NCBI GenBank assembly: GCA_029747585.1
Contig: JAPEVF010000137.1
Coordinates: 30,103 to 94,102 of the forward strand
DNA: 64,000 bases
DNA from: Pleurotus djamor
Taxonomy: Eukaryota > Basidiomycota > Agaricomycetes > Agaricales > Pleurotaceae
Reading direction: 5' to 3'
The translations under genes were made by a program, and so were the position numbers. This document shows positions 24,405-36,032 of the stretch, piece after piece (position 1 is the stretch's first letter; the number at the start of each line of letters is the position of its first letter). The notes beneath the pieces were generated by a model that was not told where the DNA came from, searched no databases, and saw only the letters and a list, made by a program, of their open reading frames with translations.

Positions 24405-25165
24405 TTATAGGATCGTGCAAGGTGAACCAGGCTTGACGCTAATCTTCTTGACATCCAGGACGGTCAATGTTTTCAGGGCCTCCGGACCAATGAAGATCCC
24501 TTGCCAAAGCATATTTTGTCCATCTTGTTCCAACGCCCCAACCTTCTTACCTCGAGCCGTGCGCGAGTAAGGTCCTTCTACGATATCAAAGTTGTGGCCG
24601 CGATTGGCATATGAGTCTTCGACGAACTGGAGCCAAAACATAATTTATAACAGCGAGATTTTCGAAAGTGGGGAAAGCGAACCTTTTCCCAGTCGGCCGA
24701 AGGCTTTGTGAATGACTTGACACTGATTTTCGCGTTCGGGGTGTAGCCCAAGGTCACAATATAGTAGGCATCAAGAGGTTTAGGGATGCCCGTTGTATAG
24801 CATTTACCGAAATGCATCGCTTCGTTGACATTCTAACGGCTCAAAAATTAGTTGAATGCTTTATCGACAAAGTGGATGCAACTCGGACGTACGTCAAAGA
24901 CATACAGACCGCCGTGTCCCTGGGGAGAGAAATCACCACCACTCGTTGAATGGCTCGTCGGGGATCCATTGAGTGGGTAAACCTTTTTGATGAGGGAAAT
25001 TTCCTTGCCAGTGATAGCGCGGTAAAATGTAGCCTTCCCCGTCATATGAGAGGGGACGGAATCCAGAGCACGACGATGGAAAGACGAGGAGGGTGCGGCA
25101 AAAACGGTGGTGAAACAGATGGCTGCGGTGGCGAGGACAACAGCAAAGGAGAATGTCAACTTCAT
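24405..25165 (-). CDS. secreted ADP-ribosyltransferase-fold-like protein
   Basis: Three exons (from 25165; joined at YVFD|NVNEAMHFGKCY and DWEK|FVEDSYANRGHNF) give a protein of about 210 residues. The N-terminus is a clear signal peptide (FAVVLATAAICFTTVFA). The mature part has FYRAITGKE, then SGGDFSPQGHGGLYVFD and AMHFGKCY. An aromatic-Arg strand, a later Ser/Gly-rich GGLYV turn and a following helix resemble the core of secreted fungal ADP-ribosyltransferase-like folds, but I do not see a convincing catalytic Glu motif, so activity is uncertain. Four cysteines could form disulfides. A TATAAAT element (minus strand) is near 25318. It may act outside the cell; the family assignment is tentative. 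Confidence 0.6.
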
Positions 25166-25867
25166 GATTCGTGCGTAGGTGGGGATGTTGGTTGGAAGCG
25201 AGAGAGGATAGGATGGAGAATCAGACGGAAGAGTGGCAAGTTTGAACTACCAGAGTGCAACTTGGGGGAGAAGGTTTGACTGCCAGAGTGAGGAACCGAT
25301 AACCCATCTGCTAGATCATTTATACTCGCCACGAAGATGGAATTGAATTAAGAACCGGATATCATTTGTTTTGGCGTAAAACAAGCTTTTGGTCCAGCTT
25401 TCCGTCCATGTCCGACAGTACTAGTGCTCTGACAGTGTATCTGACAGCGCCAGCGCGTAACACTCCCCGGCGAGTGGTGGCCGCTCTAGTATCGCCCATT
25501 GACTTCCTTGGGACTTGGAGCACCTAGGTACTATGCTCACGGGCGTGCCACGGGTAACGCGAAGGGTCGAGGACTTACTGCCTAGAACGCTTGGCGTAAC
25601 GCCCAACCGACTGGAAGCACTTGATCGTAATGGCGCAGTAACTGATGAAGCTAAGTTTTGGAAGGTGAGAACAGCAGCTGTAGTGATTGTTTGCAATAGC
25701 ATCACCCAAACACATGAGCGACATGATGATTCGTGATGGATGGAGATTCTGAACTCTACTATCAAAAGATAAACATAGTATCAAACGACGTACTATAATG
25801 GGCAGTACATCGGAATGGCTCGTGGAAACGTGAGGACAACTGATGATCATGATGGGTGATGTAACGG
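25166..25867. other. intergenic, no gene seen
   Basis: This contains the promoter of the secreted protein on its left (TATA-like near 25318) and the 3' flank of the F-box gene on its right. Overlapping open frames on both strands at 25421-25765 lack any domain. Confidence 0.4.
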
Positions 25868-27037
25868 TCATGCTGCAACGACGGTATAGTCCTCCCAATC
25901 CCTCCTCCACGCCTCTCGAGGTTCACAACTCCACTTGACTCGTAGTGGTGCCAAGCGACCTCTGTACCACCGATCGTACACTGCATCCGGGCCTGCTTCA
26001 AAATCCAAGCATTGCAGTGAAGGTATGCGATCAAAGAGGGTTGGAATCACCGGCGACTGTCTGTCATAGACACCAAAACGCCTAACAAATCGGATGTGAC
26101 GAATGGTCCCGTTGCATTCTTTGCAACGAGAGGCACATTCTAGCACATCAGCGTCTGAATACTGAAACGATGGGGCGGTAAGAGCTGAGACAACGCTTGG
26201 GGGAAAACGCGAAGAACTCACACCACGAGAGAACCCCCAAGTTTCTAGCTGTAGGTATTCTAAATTCGGCATATACGACGCCAAGGAAAACATTTTCTCA
26301 AACGTCGCGTTCCTAACCGCTAAGACCTTTACGGCTTCCAAGGATTCCCTCATTCCCTCAACATCAAGAAGCTCGGGGTGCATCGGGGACATCATAACCC
26401 TGAAGTGAGATACGCGGTTGCCCAAGAGGAAGCGTACGGACGATGCGAGGGTCGTATCAAGAATTTTGAGATGAGGGAACAGGCCAGGCGGGACGTCGAT
26501 CGACACAAAAAGCATAGGTATTTCTAAGTGTTCCAACCTAGGTTGAGAACACAGAAAGCGAATGAAGGCGTCGAATGTGTAAATGACATGATCAAAAACA
26601 AGTTTCTTGAGAACCATGGGGTGAGTTTGGTCGCTAGTGCTGTGGTCCAAGTCAAAGGAAAAGATGGGGAGTATGATATTTGGTTTCGCGAGGGGACAAT
26701 CAAAGATAAACGCGTCCAAGCACCGAAGATAGACGAGGATGTGTTTTAATGGGACAACCATGGATTCAGTGAACAGGTCCCCGTGGAGCTCTATGACCAG
26801 CTCTCTGACATAGCTCCTCAGATAGGGTTGCTTGTCTAGTGTCCTGAGGAACGCAGTCAAGCGTTCCAATAGAGCTTGCTGTTCGGACTCTATGAAACGG
26901 GCACGAGAGAATAGGAGAGGAGTGACTTCAGCGTGGAAGGCGAGAGACGTTAAGGAGAGGGAGTAGAGAACTGGTTGTTCGCCGATGAAATTGAGAATTT
27001 GGTGAAACACCTCGGAGGGTAGGTGAGAGATGTCCAT
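25868..27037 (-). CDS. F-box protein (agaric type)
   Basis: An intronless frame of about 389 residues from the ATG at 27037: MDISHLPSEVFHQILNFIGE followed by LYSLSLTSLAFHAEVTPLLF, a good F-box. Later segments alternate leucine-rich strands with the motif of F-box/LRR-like agaric proteins (LVFDHVIYTFDAFIRFL, LEHLEIPMLF, MPNLEYLQLETWGF, IPSLQCLDF). The protein probably serves in an SCF ubiquitin ligase. It is only distantly similar to the F-box product at 6311-7225, so the two are not a recent duplication. Complete, with no frame breaks. Confidence 0.78.
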   Translation of the reverse strand: MDISHLPSEVFHQILNFIGEQPVLYSLSLTSLAFHAEVTPLLFSRARFIESEQQALLERLTAFLRTLDKQPYLRSYVRELVIELHGDLFTESMVVPLKHILVYLRCLDAFIFDCPLAKPNIILPIFSFDLDHSTSDQTHPMVLKKLVFDHVIYTFDAFIRFLCSQPRLEHLEIPMLFVSIDVPPGLFPHLKILDTTLASSVRFLLGNRVSHFRVMMSPMHPELLDVEGMRESLEAVKVLAVRNATFEKMFSLASYMPNLEYLQLETWGFSRGVSSSRFPPSVVSALTAPSFQYSDADVLECASRCKECNGTIRHIRFVRRFGVYDRQSPVIPTLFDRIPSLQCLDFEAGPDAVYDRWYRGRLAPLRVKWSCEPREAWRRDWEDYTVVAA

Positions 27038-28165
27038 GTTGGCTTTCGATGGGAGCAATGCGCGTTACTATAGCGGATAGGAGGGCGAATTGTGTGGCAA
27101 TCAAGGGGTGTCCTGTCCAGCGTTGAAGTCAACAACGATGAAGCTTTGGAGGGGGATTAGGAGGTGGACGAAAGGGTGTGGGCGAATTAGAGTCTCAGCT
27201 GCAGCGCCCCTTTGACTAAGACCCTGATCGGCTGCGTAGCCTCCAGAACAGATGAAGGCAGACCAGAGACATCATCATCATCTTCGAATAAATAACATAT
27301 CAAGGAAGGAAGGAAGGAAGACCCACAGTCAGCCGGTGATGTCTCCTTGTAACCTTACCAGTTAAGGCCATAAATTGGGTATGCCTATAAGAGCTATGGT
27401 CCCACAGGTGCGACCGACGCTGAGCTCGTTTTGTTGGACACGGGGTACGCAGATGCAGATGAAAAGCGTAGATAGGTCTTCAAGGATTCGTAGGTTGAAC
27501 GTTCCGATAAGTTCCCGTGCACTCTGTAAAACATGCGAAATTGCACACTTCTGGTAGCAGGATTCTATCAAGTCAAGCCATCAGCAGAAACAGTGGACAA
27601 CCTACTGGGTAGAGAAGCAGGAGAATGGACTTAAAGCCATCATGCTGCATATTTCCAAACGACAACGGGACAGCGGATTCTCAAGAGCAACCTGTAGACT
27701 CAATGGGAAAAAGCAATTTGAATGAAATGCGACTGCATTGACTGGCGTAGGTGACAAAAGTAGAAGTACAATGATGTATGACACCCTCCGGATAGTCCTT
27801 TCTCTCCCGAAATTGAGAGCTGTATCATGAGCACCAGCCGAAGCGACACCTCCGCAGCAAAAAAAAATTGCGGTCGAGCAAGAAAGTACGATATCAACGA
27901 AGAGACGTCAAAGTCTCCTTCTTGAGGACGGGAACGCGGGCGAGGAGGCGGAAGAGCTGAACCAAGCCCGAACTTTTGAGTCCTCGATGGTTTGTTCGTG
28001 AGGAAAAATTCACGCTGGTGTGTAACTTATATAGGGCTGTATAGGCTTATGTCACAGACTCTCACGGCTATGGCGCGTGCGCCGGCTATGGTTGAGTCCG
28101 CGGTTCCGTGAATCCGTCGCAATAAATGCCTGAGGACCCGTTTCCCCTCGTCAACGTCATTCACG
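27038..28165. other. intergenic with a short GGAA repeat
   Basis: About 1.1 kb between divergent genes. It holds a small microsatellite of about five AAGG units at 27303-27321 and a run of ATC units near 27270. No coding domain or RNA gene was recognised. A TATA-like atataggg near 28030 may belong to the gene at 28166. Confidence 0.45.
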
Positions 28166-29356
28166 ATGCCCCGCTTCTCTAAACCGCTTTCTCTTGGACG
28201 CATAACTGATGCAACGCTGGGGGCCTTCATCTCTGTACCTCCTTCAGAGACACTTGATCACCTTGTTCGGTATCTTGGAACATGGAGCGGCAGCGAGTTG
28301 AGTACTTGAGCGAGTGGTCATTCTGTGAAGGGGCTTACGGTTCTACTTAGTAAATTCTTTATGGTTAGCTGTTAAAACATCAGACCCAACGAATGTGGCT
28401 AAAAAGCACTATAGATAATACAATATGCCATCAAGGTTGTTGTGCCTTTGCTAGAGCTTCGAGCTCGGGCTCAGCATCGCGCGGGATTGAGGGCTTCTCC
28501 TTCAAGCGCGGCGGCTCCCCAGTATACGAAACTCGGAGGGATCATTGGAGACGCACGCATGCTTTGGAGAATATGGGGTGAGTCGACCACAATGGTGTTC
28601 AAAGTAATTTATTGATGTGCGAATTTCGCAGGTTTGCTTCCCATTATCCAATGGCTTGTGTCTCTCGAGCGGAATCCTCAACCCACAAGAAGGCTGCTCA
28701 ATATTGAGAGACTACAAGGATGGTCGATGCTCGCCTATTACCCACTTGAACATCTCTACTACCTCCTTTCCCATTCTTTAATACCGGCACATATTCCATC
28801 CATCAAGTCACTAATTTCTTCCAAGTCCAAACCAACGAAATTGGACGCAAATGCACTCGGGATGTGGTCTACCCGATTCTGGGCGCTCTACGTGGTCCTT
28901 CAAATCCTACATCTCCGAGAAGACAGGCAACTACTACGGGCCAAGGAAAAGTCTCTGCTCAAAGCGACACGGGCTCCCGTAGGATCTGGATTGTCGCTTT
29001 CTGAGAAGAAGGAGCTCGACGACAGATGGGACACCTTCTGGAACGAAGTCGTGGTCAACCTCGGCTACCTTCCTCTTACTGTTCATTGGTAAGCACTCTC
29101 GTTTTCCTGTCGTGTTACGTCTCTCACTGTTATCTTAGGTCGCTGGAGAAGGGTTTATTCAAAAACGAGGTTTGTCTGATTGCGTCCTGACTTCCATCCT
29201 CACTTACACTCACCTTTTTTCCAGTTCTGGGTTGGCGTGTTCGGTTTAGTCGCAGGGTTGGCTTCGTTCAGAGCCGGTTGGAAGGCGACTGCTTTGCCTC
29301 CTTCTCCTCCTACACCGCCTCCACAAGAAGTTGAGAAGCAAGAGCTGTCGTCGTGA
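28166..29356 (+). CDS. PEX11-family peroxisomal membrane protein
   Basis: PEX11-type proteins elongate and divide peroxisomes. The start at 28166 reads MPRFSKPLSLGRITDATLGA and continues to LDHLVRYLGTWSGSE, the family's first amphipathic region. A later exon has VPLLELRARAQHRAGLRAS and LGGIIGDARMLWRIWGLLPI, then WSMLAYYPLEHLYYLLSHSL. The C-terminal part contains DRWDTFWNEVVVNLGYLPLTVHWSLEKGLF with the last exon FWVGVFGLVAGLASFRAGW as a membrane-anchoring helix. It ends with a proline-rich tail and ELSS. The overall pattern fits the PEX11C/PEX11-like branch. Introns near 28310 and 28575 have imperfect borders in my reading. Confidence 0.78.
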
Positions 29357-29860
29357 TTTTCGACGTGTATGCCCCTGCGGTCCGTACTCCGCACTGTCCT
29401 TTATCATGTCTCCCTGTACCTTTCTTGGGCGAGGGCTTTACAAGAACGTATACGGTGATTTCCTTTGTAACTTTCGGTGTGTACATACATAGACACATAT
29501 GATTTGCCTGAGATAGTTCCTCCCACACAACTGCCAGTGACATTCTTTTTGCCGCCCCCGCCACCCACGTCGAATGTTCATTCCGGATAAGTTACTCTGC
29601 CACCTAACGTTCTTTGACCAAACGCTGCCAGGGTACGCAGAGGCTAAACGAAATTGCCATGGCCACCAACTTCGCGGAGGAAGACGTTGCTCCAAACTTG
29701 CTGGATTTATCTACCCCCGAGCTCCACCCATCAACGAAACCATGACGCACCGCCTATCAGAGGTTACAGTATATAACGGGGCGTCGTAGGAGCCCTTGCA
29801 ACAGCTTCTGTATTCTCAACCTCCATATTTACTGCTCGACGACGACAAAGCATATCAAAG
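29357..29860. other. intergenic, no gene seen
   Basis: Spacer between two genes in the same direction. Minus-strand open frames here (29695-29310) overlap the PEX11 3' end and lack a domain. A tatataacgg near 29769 could be the TATA of the next gene, 90 bases before its ATG. Confidence 0.4.
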
Positions 29861-31191
29861 ATGATGTTGACCGGATGCCAGGACGCGACGCGTATCGCGT
29901 GAGTATCAAGCCTCCCTGTCCGACTTATTATCAACATTGACGGTCTTTGGTTCGGTTGGTAGCACGGAAAGTGGTATCGATTTGAAAGACATCAGCCTTG
30001 GTGAGTTGTTATTCCTATTACGCGAGGCCGAGTGTCGAGGACTCATTGTCTGGCAGACGATGCTCGGAAAATCATGTCAGAAGAACACAAAGCATTGGGT
30101 TATCGACCGCCACACGGTTCTCTAGCGTCAGCAGCGCAGGCAGCAGCAACGAAACACTCTCCATCCTCCCATCACATCGATGAGGAAATCCTCCGAAAGG
30201 CAGCACAGGAAGACGCCGCGCGAATCGCTGCTCAACGTGCACGACAATCTTCTCAAGCTGACGGAGGTTCGAGTGGCAATGGTGACAGTAGCGTTGGAAA
30301 TGGCGGCGCTATAAATTTGGACGCGATCGGTGTTGATGAGGCGAGGAAATTGATGTCCGCTGAACACAAGGCTTTGGGGTATCGTCCGCCACCTGGATCG
30401 CTTGCTGCGGATGCACAGGCTGCTGCTGCAAAACACCCGAAAGGAGTAGATGGTCTACCGAAACCGCCGAAAGATGTCTTGACCCAGGAGGCACTGAAAG
30501 ATGCTGCGCGAATTGCGTAGGTAGCTTCATGATTTCAGTCTAGTCTCCTCATTCACCATTCGCTTAGGTCTGAGCGTAAATCAACCTCAGAGTCTTCTGG
30601 TAGCCCCTCCAATTCGCCTAAATTGTCTAGGCGAGTGTTGTATTGCGTGTCATATATCATGTCGTTTTCACCTAATTATTCTGATCCTTCGCAGCCGTCG
30701 CAAGTCTCTAAATGTCGAAGCCACGTCTACCGAACCTACATCAACGGGTCTGTGCTTTCCTGCACTTTGCTTATCCCTCTTGTGACGCGTTCCTATTTGT
30801 ACAGATGCTGCCTCTACCCTCGTAACTGGTGATCACAGCGAACAACCTGCCCAATCAACCACGGCCAACCACGTTGGTGAGGATGGCAATAGGACTTTCT
30901 TCACCGCGACAGAAACATCACCCACCATGTCGGCTGTCGCTAAAGCAATTCTGAAGGACCACGCAAATGAACCAATGACCAAAGGCACGTTGACGCGCTC
31001 TCAGCCCTGTGAAGTCAGCCATAACTAACATACCCTATCGCCACCGCTGCTTAGATGTTGCTTCAAGAGTGATCTCGGCTGAACATCAGGAACTTGGACA
31101 TCGACCTGAAGCTGGAACCGTTGCGCCGATAGCACAGAGTCTCGCAGACAAGAACGCGGACGACGGCGCAGAACGCGTGCTCGCAGTTTGA
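29861..31191 (+). CDS. SMP/LEA-like protein with three repeats
   Basis: The product has three copies of a motif of about 33 residues like plant seed maturation protein (SMP) domains. Repeat 1 (about 30056-30160): DDARKIMSEEHKALGYRPPH; repeat 2 (about 30335-30435): DEARKLMSAEHKALGYRPPP; repeat 3 (about 31055-31160): DVASRVISAEHQELGHRPEA, each followed by GS or GT and an Ala-rich helix. Repeats 1 and 2 are very similar and separated by an Ala/Gln-rich linker; repeat 3 is divergent and preceded by a Ser/Thr-rich linker. It is hydrophilic with no signal peptide. Stress or dormancy protection is the known role of LEA-type proteins in plants; in fungi it is an inference. About six introns. Confidence 0.72.
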
Positions 31192-31788
31192 GAGTGATGC
31201 CTCCTGACCCTCAGTGATCCACGCTTTATGATGGCTTTGACATGCTAATGTAGAATGAAGTGTGAAGTTACCATACGGCGCGTTGTACCAATATCAATTA
31301 TCGATTTGGATCGGCTACTTTCGACAATCATCATCGATCACCATGGAATTCGCGCACCTATGGGAAGGACGGACGCTGGGTTATCTCGTCAACTATTTGA
31401 TGGGTCTGAGCTAGTGCCTCGGAAATCAGCGCAGCTTTCGGGGAGATGTCTCAAGCTTCGATGGTCGACAATCGCTTACATCTTAAGGAGCCCCTGTCCC
31501 TCTCCATTACGATCTCATGCACTCATGGGCGTTCACCTTACGCACTCGTCGTGATATTTCGGGTCCCTCCCAGCTCCCCGCCGCACCGTTAAGACTTTCA
31601 AACCTTAACCGAAGGCGTGCACGTACATACATTGACTCTTTACCAGTGACGCTTCGCGTGCATCGATGATGCAAAGGATCACTGGTTAGTATTCTTCTTG
31701 TCACTCAAGCTCTTCGCTCATGCAGCATTAACATATAAATGCAAGCTACTCGGCTCATTGAGCTGTATTCCCTTTGTCAACCTCCCCC
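31192..31788. other. intergenic, no gene seen
   Basis: About 600 bases between the SMP gene and the tyrosinase relic. An aacatataaatgc element at 31728-31740 would suit a TATA box for the relic, about 50 bases before its ATG. No coding domain otherwise. Confidence 0.4.
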
Positions 31789-32268
31789 ATGGACTATCAG
31801 TCTCTTAAGATTTGCCTTGCCTCCGCGTTTTTCTTTTGGATTAACTTTGCGCACGCCGAAGGCCGTGTCTATACTCAAGCCAGCAACACGTCACAGCCGA
31901 GTTCTTGTTCAGAAACATTGACCCGACTAGAATGGTACGCCAAGAACTCCTTTCGCTCTGATATCCAAGATTCCAAAGAGTGACGATCCTCCTACAGGCG
32001 CGATCTGAGCTCTGCGAGCAAGACCCAATACATAGAGGCAATGAAATATCTTCAATCTCTTCCTCCAGTTTCGAACTTCACGGGTATCAAGACTCGTTTC
32101 GATGATTTCCAAGTCCTTCGAGTATCCCTAACGGGCGAGATCCACCTAGTCGTCAGTCTCCATCAAGTTCCTTCTTCCCCGGTCCTCACGTTCCCTCGCT
32201 TTCAGGGCCAGTTTTTACCATGGCATCGACGCTTTGTCCAGAATTATGATTCACTAGTAGTGGTGTAG
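31789..32268 (+). pseudogene. truncated tyrosinase relic
   Basis: This is a paralogue of the N-terminal third of the tyrosinase at 20120-21430. It still has a signal peptide (LKICLASAFFFWINFAHA), then RDLSSASKTQYIEAMKYLQ, VSNFTGIKTRFDDFQVLRV and GQFLPWHRRF, with two usable introns at the same places as in the intact gene. After QNYDSL the frame stops at 32266-32268, and nothing like the rest of CuA or CuB follows. In the first copper motif the His of FDDFQALH is Arg (FDDFQVLR). It may still be transcribed and secreted as a short protein, but it cannot be an active tyrosinase. Confidence 0.78.
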
Positions 32269-33768
32269 CATGAGCCAAGTCCCTCAGAGGCTAGAGTGCG
32301 CCATACTGCCACGCTATTGTCACGATCGCCTCCGGGAGGCGCTCGCTTCCAACATTCGTGGCAACGCTCATTCTAAAGAACTCTTCATGGTCAGGGGACA
32401 AGCACTATCAATGCATGGCCACTTCCATTCCCCTTCCCATTCTTGCGACGACAACAAGCCCCATTCCTCGCCTCCAATCTGGGGGCTACCGCACCGTTCA
32501 GCACATATATCACAAACGATTTTATCCCCGCAAATTAGTTACACACACATCATATGCCTTCGCCATCGTTGAACACAGCGACTCAGGTAGACGGCAACCA
32601 GCCAGTCAGCGTCGAGACTCGGGTATGCGAAACACAGACGATATCGTCGAATACTGAGGAGGCATTGACTAACTCACTGCATCCTCCTCCAAGTGATCCT
32701 CCTCGGAGCGGGCGGCGATTGGAGCGCTGTGGGGCGGAACTCGATGTCACATCTTCGTCAAACATATCTGGAAAACTCTATGGACAGTCTGACGCACTAC
32801 AGCAAAGGAAACAAGTCCAACCTGTACTCGAGACTTGTATTAGTAAGTCTCGCCGGAAGAAGCCTTCTTCTATTAGCAACGCCATATCTAGTAGTGCGAA
32901 GGGAGTGGGAGTGGTGGAAGGCTCCGCTGACGGGCCCGGGACCGTCACAGCGAAAGCTGAGTTGGATGAGGAGACCGACGTGGAAGTGAGTGAGTCCAAA
33001 GTAAAGAGTAGGAATTGATCATTCAGAGACTGATATATACACTTTTTCTCAGGATGATTGAATGATGTTGGGGTCGTGCACGTCACCTACTGATCAATTG
33101 GTACGCTTAACACGGGAACGGCGTGCTCCAGAGGTCAATATTGGATGCAAAAAATTATCTGTAGTAAACTTGAATCCTATTCGGCCCAAAGATGTGTCTC
33201 GTCCCTCTCCCTTTCCTCTCTCGGTGGCCCCGACTACAGTCGTCGGACTTCCAGCTAGGGCTTTGGGGAAGAGTTCAGGCCAGTACACCTCTGAAAAAAC
33301 TTGGAGGCTTCTACAGATACAGGCGGTATATAGTCGTGCTTGTTGCTGAGGGAGGACCAAAAGGTCAATTGTCCGCTCAGACCGGGATGTAAATGCACCC
33401 AGGAGTCAGGGGTCATCGTCGGCGGTTGCCGAGCGAAGTTGGAACAGGACATCGGCGTGCCAGTGGCACGTTCCGTCTCCCTCCCAATTGACGTACACTT
33501 CAGAGCCTCATAAAAGTACTGGCGAACGGGCTAGCTAGGCACCACAGCCGTGGGTGTAAACCCGTTTATTTCTGAACCTCCTTATCAACTGACCGTTTAT
33601 GAAATGTGTCCCAGCTTATCTAGGCGTTCCACATGTCTGCATCCATACTTTACCCCACGAAGACACGGCTTTTGAAATCGGACGGGAAATGGATAAGAAG
33701 CGTATCGGAAGCTCTAGAGGCGCGCCGAGGACTTTGGCGAGCCCCCGCGACTTCTAGTGCATACCGGC
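32269..33768. other. 1.5 kb without a recognised gene
   Basis: Downstream of the tyrosinase relic. I looked for the missing tyrosinase parts (YWDW, HDGGH, LHHTNLD) in all frames and saw none, so the 3' half was lost, not just interrupted. Open frames at 32554-33018 (plus, and overlapping in a second frame) are Ser-rich or basic without a domain. The right end is the permease promoter. Confidence 0.4.
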
Positions 33769-35778
33769 ATGTCGACTAGCAATCAATGGTGGAAGCCCTC
33801 TTCGTGGGCTCTTGAACCAGCACCGTCGAGCTTTGGACCCAATAGTCGATGGAGCAACAAGGACATGGATCCTGTTCCTCCCAGGAAAAGGACTTGGTCG
33901 AGTTGGAGTTATGTGGCTTATTGGGTGTCGGACGCTACGAATACCGCGGTTTGGGGGCTTGCGGGATCGATGTTAGCTGTCGGGTTGTCTTGGTGAGTAT
34001 AGTTACCTTGTCGAACGATCATCGCTGACTTTTCAATGAAGGAGACAAGCTCTCCCTGCCATAGCCGTCGGTCATATCATCATCTCTGTCGTCATGCTCC
34101 TCAATGGAACTATTGGTGCTCGACTTCATATCGCTTTTCCGGTCCTCAACCGATCATCGTTTGGGTTTTGGTTCAGCTACTTTAGTATCGTGAGCAGGAT
34201 CATATTGGCCATGTTTTGGTTTGGTATCCAGGTGCGGGTTCCCAGTCTCTTCGCTTCCACTCCGTCACTGAAGTTATTGTTAGACCTTTATCGGGGGAGA
34301 ATGTGTTTATCAAATGCTCAAAGCTATATGGCCAAGTATAGCTCGTATGCCAAATCACCTCTCCCCCACAGCCAGCATAACCACTTCTGGTATGTGGGTT
34401 ACCTGTCTACGTTGGATTCCGCTGACCAGCTCACAGGGATTATGTGCTTCTTCCTTTATTGGCTCGTTCAGTTCCCCTTCATGCTTGTTTCACCCCAGCG
34501 GATTCGCTACTTCTTCATGGTCAAGTCCATCATTGTTCCAATCTCTTGGCTGGCCATCCTCGCTTGGAGTGTTCACAAGGTTCCTGTTTCCGTCAGCCTC
34601 GACAGTAAACACACTTCCCTCCAAGGAAGTCAACTTTCTTGGGCTTGGCTAAGCGCGTTGAATAGCGCACTCGGAATTTACTCTACCCTTTCGGTCAACA
34701 TTCCCGACTTCACAAGATACGCAAAAAGACCTCAATCGTGAGTTCCACTTTCAATATCCTTAGTAACGTTATTGACAAGGAGACGCGAAGGCAATACATT
34801 CAAATCCTTATCATCCCCACCATTTTCACCCTCTGTGGCTTTATCGGTATCGCAGTTACCTCCGCCGGGGAAGTCCTTTACGGTGAAGTCCTCTGGGACC
34901 CAACCCACATCATCGACCGCTGGGATAACCGAGCTGCAGCTTTCTTNGCCGCGTTCTCCTTTTGTCTGACCACGATAGGCACCAATATCTCTGCCAACAG
35001 TCTGAGCGCGGCAAATGATATGACAGTGTTGTTCCCCCAGTATATCAATATTAGGCGGGGCCAGATCATCTGTGCGGTGCTTGGAGGTTGGGCTTTGGCT
35101 CCTTGGGAGATCCTTGCATCGGCCAGTGGGTTCCTGGCTTTCATGAATGGATATTCGGTATTCCTTGGACCTTTTGCTGGGATAATGGTTTCGGATGTGA
35201 GTGCTGCTTTGCGCTCCTTTGACCAAACCGATATGCTGACATATCTGTCCGCCAGTATTGGATCGTGCATAAGGGGAACGTCGATGTGCCTGCGATGTAC
35301 GACCCCAATGGTCGATACAAATACTGGAATGGCACGGTAAGCGATGAGATGTCTTCCTTCCTTGTGCTTTGCCACTCACGCATTTTCAGAATTGGAGGGC
35401 CGCTCTCACTCTACTCCTCTCTGTCCCTCCAAGCTTCCCCGGATTGATTACCAGTATCAACTCAAGCATTGACGTTGGTCCCGTGCGACATGTTTTCGAC
35501 GTAGCATGGCTGTTCGGAGTGCGTTCTCATTCTCATTACCTCGCAGACACTCAGTTGACGATATTACATTCTTATTCCAGTTCTTCACGGCCTTGATCAT
35601 CTACAGCTTTTTATCACTCTATTTCCCTGCTCACGAGACATTCATGAACAAGCCTATATATGGGAACGAGGAGGATTATGATGTCCATGGAAGAGACCCT
35701 AGCGTTTCGGATTCGGACAAACTGGAAAAGTCGAGCTTGGAAGGAAAGGGCGTAGTAGTCAATGAAAAGTTGGTTTGA
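33769..35778 (+). CDS. NCS1-family nucleobase permease (uracil/allantoin type)
   Basis: This is a plasma membrane symporter of the NCS1 family that imports uracil, allantoin, uridine or related compounds. The start at 33769 gives SRWSNKDMDPVPPRKRTWSS, the family signature, then WSYVAYWVSDATNTAVWGLA. Further membrane blocks: GHIIISVVMLLNGTIGARLH, FPVLNRSSFGFWFSYFSIVS, YWLVQFPFMLVSPQRIRYFF, LGIYSTLSVNIPDFTRYAK, LTTIGTNISANSLSAANDMT, IRRGQIICAVLGGWALAPW, FLGPFAGIMVSDYWIVHKGN and near the end FFTALIIYSFLSLYFPAHET. About twelve helices are expected. One N is at 34947. The acidic C-terminal tail has possible phosphorylation and ubiquitin sites. The exact substrate cannot be told. Confidence 0.93.
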
Positions 35779-36032
35779 GGCGGCTACTGCGTAGACCTAA
35801 TCCTTAGGGATAGTGCCATGTAACTTACTAACTCATTGCAACCAGAACATCGCTGTTTTCTTTGCTCATACGAGGGGCCNCCGGAGTNTGACGAGTCACG
35901 GTTGGNNNNCGCGGCAACGCAACTTAGATGACCTGATAAGATAAGATCCTCTTACCTTTCCCCCATTCTCGAAGTTGGCCTTGGAAACTCTGTGAAAGGT
36001 CTTCGACATCTTCACCTCGTTCTCCCCGACTA

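Noticed and set aside
27303..27321. AAGG microsatellite
   Set aside because: About five units only, intergenic, no sign of function beyond a simple repeat.
32554..33018. 154-codon open frame after the tyrosinase relic
   Set aside because: Searched as a possible lost 3' half of the tyrosinase; none of YWDW, HDGGH or LHHTNLD appears in any frame. Composition is Ser-rich and without a domain.
34732..35379. 215-codon minus-strand open frame
   Set aside because: Antisense to the permease exons with membrane helices clearly coded on the plus strand.
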